Below are positions 59,061 through 64,000 of a stretch of DNA of 64,000 nt, one piece after another (within the stretch, counting starts at the first letter, position 1; every line of letters begins with the position of its first letter). The stretch comes from Ephydatia muelleri (Eukaryota; Porifera; Demospongiae; Spongillida; Spongillidae), in the NCBI GenBank assembly GCA_013339895.1, contig JABACO010000015.1, positions 3,866,741 to 3,930,740 on the forward strand. Direction: 5' to 3'. Under the pieces are notes generated by a model that saw only the letters and a list, made by a program, of their open reading frames with translations, was not told the DNA's origin and made no database searches. Both the position numbers and the translations under genes were made by a program.

Positions 59061-62000
59061 TTTAGTAGAGATTATTGTATTACAATGTAGACTTTAGTCA
59101 GCATATTCATGTCATTTGGTATTAGGAAAGCTGGTTAGTGTTCACACTACTATCATCTATATAGACCTGGGCTGGACTGTCCTTCACAAATCTGATTGAT
59201 GCTGTTAACATCAACAGCTTTCCTAACCTAACCCAATTGTATACTAGCTTCTCTAGCAACAATATAAGTGCCCACAAATATATGATTTGGCATTCAACAA
59301 TTGTTCCCAAATCCTAAATCAATCAGGACATATTGGAGCCACTTCACCTGTCAATAAAACCTATAGGCAAAACTTTCTGCACTTCACACAGAATGACACA
59401 GTTGGCAGCGCATATGTTTATTTATGACAAAGTTTAGTACACTTATTGGGGTACATTCATACCATCCTCAATTACAAATTCCTGGATAAAGCTCTGCTTC
59501 ATGTCACTGTTGCATTGGCAAGCTTTGCGATCAGTAGGGAGCTTAAAAGGTTATTGAAGCTTTCACTGAAACTACATCCATCGAACAGCTTCACACTAAT
59601 AACAAAGACATCGCGCAACAGGACCGTACCATCTCTTTGGACTGCCCTTTCTTCTTCTTTTTCTTCTTCTTGCCGTCTCCAGACACAGCAAGGTATTCCG
59701 CGCATACGCCACAAGTCATGGCTACACAGCCAATCACCTGTTGGACATCAAAGTGACAATAGAATTGAACCGCTCTGTTCTAAGTTGACAAAGAAGAGAG
59801 TGTCTCCCTTTAAGTGCAATAAAATTGTTTAGATTCAGCCACAATTATCCACGTCTGCCACCATAATACCCCAGAGGTATCATGTTATACAAGTGCCTCT
59901 CTCATGAGGTTGCTGTCGATTGCATCTTAAAGGATTGTATCAATGACTGCAAATTATTAACATGCAAGCTTCTCAAGTGCTATGTTGGAATCAACTAACC
60001 ATCTCACACTGCTCTGCTCAAAAATGAGTACTTTTTGTACCACATAAGCTGTTACAAACACCTAGCATTACATATATGTAGATGGCCGAATGAATTGACC
60101 TCTACGGACTAAACCACACCTGTCGAAGAAGATACTGACATGTCTTCTGGAATAGAACATAAGTGGGACAGTGCAATACACACTAATATCTCCTCTCTCT
60201 GTAAGGGGTCATGCAGAGCAACATGTATGGCAATGTGGTGGCTGGCGGTTCAATGAAAAAAAAAAAACACATAACTAAAGTCAACAATTGTTTAAACAAC
60301 ATGCTATCATCTATTATTAAAAACAACTCCTTAAACACACAAGACTTAATAACCCACCTGCATAAACACACAAGACTTAATAACCCACCTGCATAAATAG
60401 TACATATTTCTCCAAGTCAATATGTGTACGCGTCATTATCTTGTAAGGGTGTTCTGTTTGAATATCCATGTCCCCTTTGGGTGCCAATGTACACAAAAGA
60501 TTATGCAAATCTGAAATATGACACTACCTAAACAAACCTTGTGAGACCCTTTCAAAAGCTGTTCTCAGTGTGTCTGGTACTCCTCTCATCGTTGCTTGCA
60601 CGGCTGTGTGAGAACAAAACACTCAGCACTTGGCCATCATCACCGTCACTAATGCACAATTAGAGCCCACTTCAATCCCAAACCTGTTCTCATGAGTTTA
60701 GTTGAACTGATTAACGGCAGTTGATGCTCGATAATTAAACTGTACACTGCTGGCAGTTCATGTGAATTCACTACAGCTGGAAGGCTATGTGTCATCTACC
60801 TCTTTAGTTACACATCTGACTTGCTGTTCATTCATAAACTGTGCCCAATAAGCAATTGTTAGTGGCTATACGTTTAGGTTTTTAATGGAATCGTTTCCGC
60901 AAAAAGGGACGTAACGTATACCTTATAAATTTTCCAGTACGCGCAATAAAAATGTAATGCTTGTGTTGAAATGTATGGCTGATTAAAAATTCAGATCCTT
61001 ACAACTCCGTGACAGATACTCTGATTCTCAGTGCATAAGGAGCAATGTGTACAGGACACTAGAATATCAAAAAAATAATAAAAAAATTGCAATCTTGAAA
61101 AACATGTGTTAGGTCCCTTTTCACATTAAACGCACAGTTGATACAAGATTTAGTTGCTTGTTGCACACACAAAATGCATAACAAGTCAGCACTGCTATTT
61201 GATACAGTGCGTACATCATCAAGTACTTCTAACAACTGTACACAGTAATCTCCATTAAGGGTTGGAGAGTAAAAGATGTTACTAAATTTAGTAATGATAC
61301 CCCTCAATGCTTGAGAGATAAACTTTTTTGTATCAGTACAGCTGAAGAATACAGCTAGACTGGCAGTCATGGTTGCTTAAGCAATGTGATCATACATGCC
61401 ACTGATTTTACATCCCACCACAATCAAACGCCTCCAGCTGAACAGCACAAAATACAACTTACACTTTGCTACTTTGATGGCCTGTTGCAATGTATCGTTC
61501 ACCGATTGCTCTCCATGTGCAATCTGTACAAGTGCACACAAAACCTGTACAACCAGTTCATCAAGATTATTCTCAAGAAGCATGTAGGCAAGAGATGGTG
61601 GTGGGCTCTGAATGGGAAGCTAATGAAGAAGAAAAGAATTGCATTACAAATAAGCAGTTATCTACATCTATTTAATGCCCACCAGTACTAATTATGACGC
61701 ATTGTAAATGAACATCAAATGCAGTGACATGTCTTTGCGATTACCAGTGGGTTTTTCTCTCTCTGTTTCAACAGCTCATAACCCCTCAATCCCCTTGTCA
61801 GCCTTGCAGTTTGTGACAGCTCCCTGACCCTACTTTCCAGAGCACTAACTGCCTCACTAGTGTGTTCCTGAGGGCTGGCCTGTGGTGCAGCTGGCGGAAC
61901 CTCCAGGAGACCCAAAGCCTGCTTCAGGCACTGAAGTATATTGACACGTATTCTCAACCAGTGGCACTGAAGGGTTAGAGAGCACCATGTGCTTTGAGTG

Positions 62001-64000
62001 GAAAACACTAGTCACAACACAAAAGGGTTAACGAGCACCATGTGCTTTGAATGGAAAACAACTAGTCACAACACAAAAGGGTTAAAGAGCACCATGTGCT
62101 TTGAGTGGAAAACAACTAGTCACAACAACAAAAAAAGACAAAAAAAAAAACGTTGCATAGTACACGATTCTATGATACAATTGCACCCTAGGTGTGCAAA
62201 TAGCTTCAAATGGCCTATACCGGTACACGTTCATGTAAACTCACTTCGAGCTCAAACGATGCTTTCACTTCTTCAGGCTTCATTTTTCTACACCAAATGC
62301 ACAGCATGGATATAAGGTCACATGATATGGGGATATAAAGCCCATACATAATATGGGTCTATACGTGTACCACCACGTTCTTGGAGTCAGGCTTCACTAT
62401 TTCTTTTTAAACAAAATCAAAAGATGTTGGCATCAGCATATGTCAAGATAGTGGCATGTACACCTTGATTCATGTAGCTTCGGATTACATAGAATACACT
62501 ACAATGCCACCCACCCACACACATACCACCCACACACACACACGCCACCCACCCACACACGCCACCCACCCACACACGCCACCCACCCACCCACACCCAC
62601 ACACACACATGCCACACACACACACACACACACACATGCCCCCCACCCACCCACTCACACACACCCACACACACACACACACACACACATGCCCCCCACC
62701 CACCCACACACACCCACACCCACACCCACATTGCTTATCAGTGGAAAATCTTCCAATCATTCAACGCTGGCATACCACCCACCTGTGAGGGGGACTCCAA
62801 TCCTCAAAGACTGTCAGGTTTCTTCCATCAGTGAGTTTATCACAATAGGCTGTGTCACAATATAAAACCCCCCAAAATATAGAAACAGAAACTTTCATAT
62901 CATATTGCTAAACAAAACAATCTTGATCATGTACCATTACAATGATGTAATAATTCTAAACTTCTTTCGCATCTCTATAATCATATTGTCACCTTGATTA
63001 ACAGATTGACATTAGAATGACATACTTCTAAGAAACACAGTTACATTGCCATTATATGGACCCAGAGAAAGTCTCGGGGGAAATAGGAGATTGGGTTGCA
63101 GTGACAGATGAAGGTGCTACATGCAAACACTCACCTTCAAGCTTTGATGCAGAATATGGTAGTCCTGAAAACCACTCCTTTGAAAAAAATTCCTTCGCCT
63201 TCTCAACACTGTGGGACAATAGAGATTGAGGAAATATTACACAAAACTTGGACATGTGTTGCATTAATAGAATACACATACACTGGCAGCTACTTTAGGC
63301 CAACTTCAGGCCATAAATAACATCCCAGCGTCCAACACTGAAAAGAACAAACACTACACACCACTATGCACATCAGATGCTGAAATTCAATTTAGTGAAC
63401 ATGCCAGTCTGGCTGTGTTATAGTCCATTATATGAGAGTGTTAAGCGCAAGCATAAAATCAAATTCCATCATAAATCAATCACTTCACAATTAGTTCACA
63501 AAAACAAAAACAAAAAAGTATTTTAACTTGCCTGTGAATGGTGGTACAAAATTCCATCATATGTGTGTCCACAATAATGTATGCAAAGTTCAATGAGTAA
63601 CTAATCCTTTCGGCAAAATCAATCATTTCAGTGATCTGCAGTGTAGACATTTTGCTTGGTTTTGCTGCAGGTCACACATGATGCAACAATCCTTCCCCAC
63701 ATGCATCGCCCACAACAGTGCAAACAAACCTTATGAAATGTGCCATTCTTGTAGGCCTGTATTACGTACTCTGTAGTCTGTCATTTAAGAAGAGAATGCA
63801 TCATCTATAAAATAACTCAAATGACTGGATCGAGGAGCACTTGAATGAGTGTGTGCATTACATAGAGAACTGATTCACCTCTTTGGAACAACTGTAATAA
63901 AATCTGAGAGCTGTCCTGTAGAACTGCCCTGCATAGCCGAACGATCCAACCGCCTGAATGTAGCGCATTGGAAGAAATCTTGGAAGAGCAAACAAAATGT
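56969..64000 (-). CDS. unidentified large helical protein, C-terminal exons (5' partial)
   Basis: Exons traced by phase: >64000-63879, 63635-63532 (GC donor), 63208-63135, 62849-62783, 62287-62245, 61966-61745, 61619-61463, 61375 to about 61155, 60603-60538, 60510-60389, 59737-59630, 58843-58703, 57353-57293, 57200-57160, 57100-56969. All junction phases agree; only the 61155 donor is uncertain. The product is Leu-rich and helical throughout (LRIRVNILQCLKQALGLL, DELVVQVLCALVQIA, TKFSNIFY), with a Lys run (GDGKKKKKKKGQSKEM) and a conserved-looking end (VVAKTEFINSIISRLGGVV). It looks like a HEAT/ARM-type scaffold, but I cannot name the family. The start lies right of the window. Confidence 0.7.
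57731..57901 (-). repeat. partial duplicate of exon 58703-58843 and its 3' flank
   Basis: Direct repeat of 58596-58766 with two visible differences, one an extra T in a T-run that shifts the exon frame. The copy stops at GCAGTGGCTT, inside the exon, so it lacks an acceptor and the first half of the exon. It sits in the following intron and is presumed non-coding. Confidence 0.9.
59008..59060 (+). repeat. (GT)n(GC)n microsatellite
   Basis: GT run ending in GCGCGCGC, intronic to the minus-strand gene. Confidence 0.95.
60332..60395 (+). repeat. 29-bp tandem duplication over a splice donor
   Basis: AACACACAAGACTTAATAAC then CCACCTGCATAA occurs twice. Read on the minus strand, the second copy contains the CAG|GTGGGT donor of exon 60510-60389 and the first is an intact duplicate of it. 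Confidence 0.85.
60887..61131 (-). mobile_element. MITE family 1, copy D (inverted)
   Basis: Starts GGAATCGTTTCCGCAAAAAG; the interior is the reverse complement of copy B; the right terminus is eroded. Its right edge lies about 25 bp from the 3' end of exon 61375-61155 of the minus-strand gene. Confidence 0.8.
62500..62731 (+). repeat. (CA)n/(CCCA)n compound microsatellite
   Basis: CACACA runs interleaved with CCACCCACCC blocks, intronic to the minus-strand gene. Overlapping long low-complexity ORFs are artefacts. Confidence 0.95.

Noticed and set aside
59446..59832. 128-residue plus-strand ORF
   Set aside because: Overlaps an exon of the minus-strand gene (59737-59630) whose phase and splice sites are consistent; the plus ORF is Ser/Phe-rich complement of the Lys codons.

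Overview
This is eukaryotic, almost certainly metazoan, DNA. Coding regions are split by GT-AG introns. The window holds the 3' half of an ANKFY1 (rabankyrin-5) gene with a FYVE domain, a sesquipedalian-type PH gene, an UNC93-type transporter fragment and a possible phosphotyrosine adaptor. The rest is dense with Ty3/gypsy, hAT, TTAA-type and foldback elements and microsatellites. Moderate GC, CATG/TACATG-rich spacers and the mix of element families suggest an early-branching marine animal such as a sponge; that is inference, and the species is not identified.

Layout. 1-22536 (+): twelve exons of ANKFY1. One exon has an apparent 1-nt insertion. Intron 7 (about 13.4 kb) is a transposon nest: a degenerate gypsy element invaded by a 33-bp satellite, TTAA-flanked TIR elements, and an antisense hAT (ZMYM1-like) transposase remnant. 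That remnant is split by a small hAT element with an 8-bp target duplication, which is itself split by an intact gypsy element with identical LTRs. 22537-26480: no gene recognised. 26484-27533 (-): PHETA-type gene whose 5' end lies in a perfect 1.3-kb palindrome. 28541-30146: two more foldback palindromes. 30942-33358 (+) and 49945-52213 (+): two three-exon paralogues of the borosin (omphalotin-type) peptide alpha-N-methyltransferase family. Between them lie the 3' exons of an UNC93-like gene (-), a 490-bp tetranucleotide array, TIR elements, and two decayed transposon-type genes (40-44 kb, -; 45-47 kb, +). 54675-56413 (+): a small two-exon protein packed with SH2, SH3 and WW docking motifs. 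56969-64000 (-): at least fifteen 3' exons of a large helical protein that I cannot name.

The strongest candidate for an undescribed system is the pair of borosin-like genes. Both join a SAM-dependent tetrapyrrole-methylase-fold domain (VGSGI, DPVTE, GHPG motifs) to a helical clasp-like region, an extra domain of unknown type and a short hydrophobic Pro/Val/Ile-rich C-terminus. In fungal borosins that last position is the self-methylated core peptide. Intron positions and phases, the TATA-to-ATG distance and the catalytic half are nearly identical between the copies, while the C-terminal half has diverged. I know of borosins only from fungi and prokaryotes, so intron-bearing animal copies would be new to me. 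Core peptide, activity and product are hypotheses.
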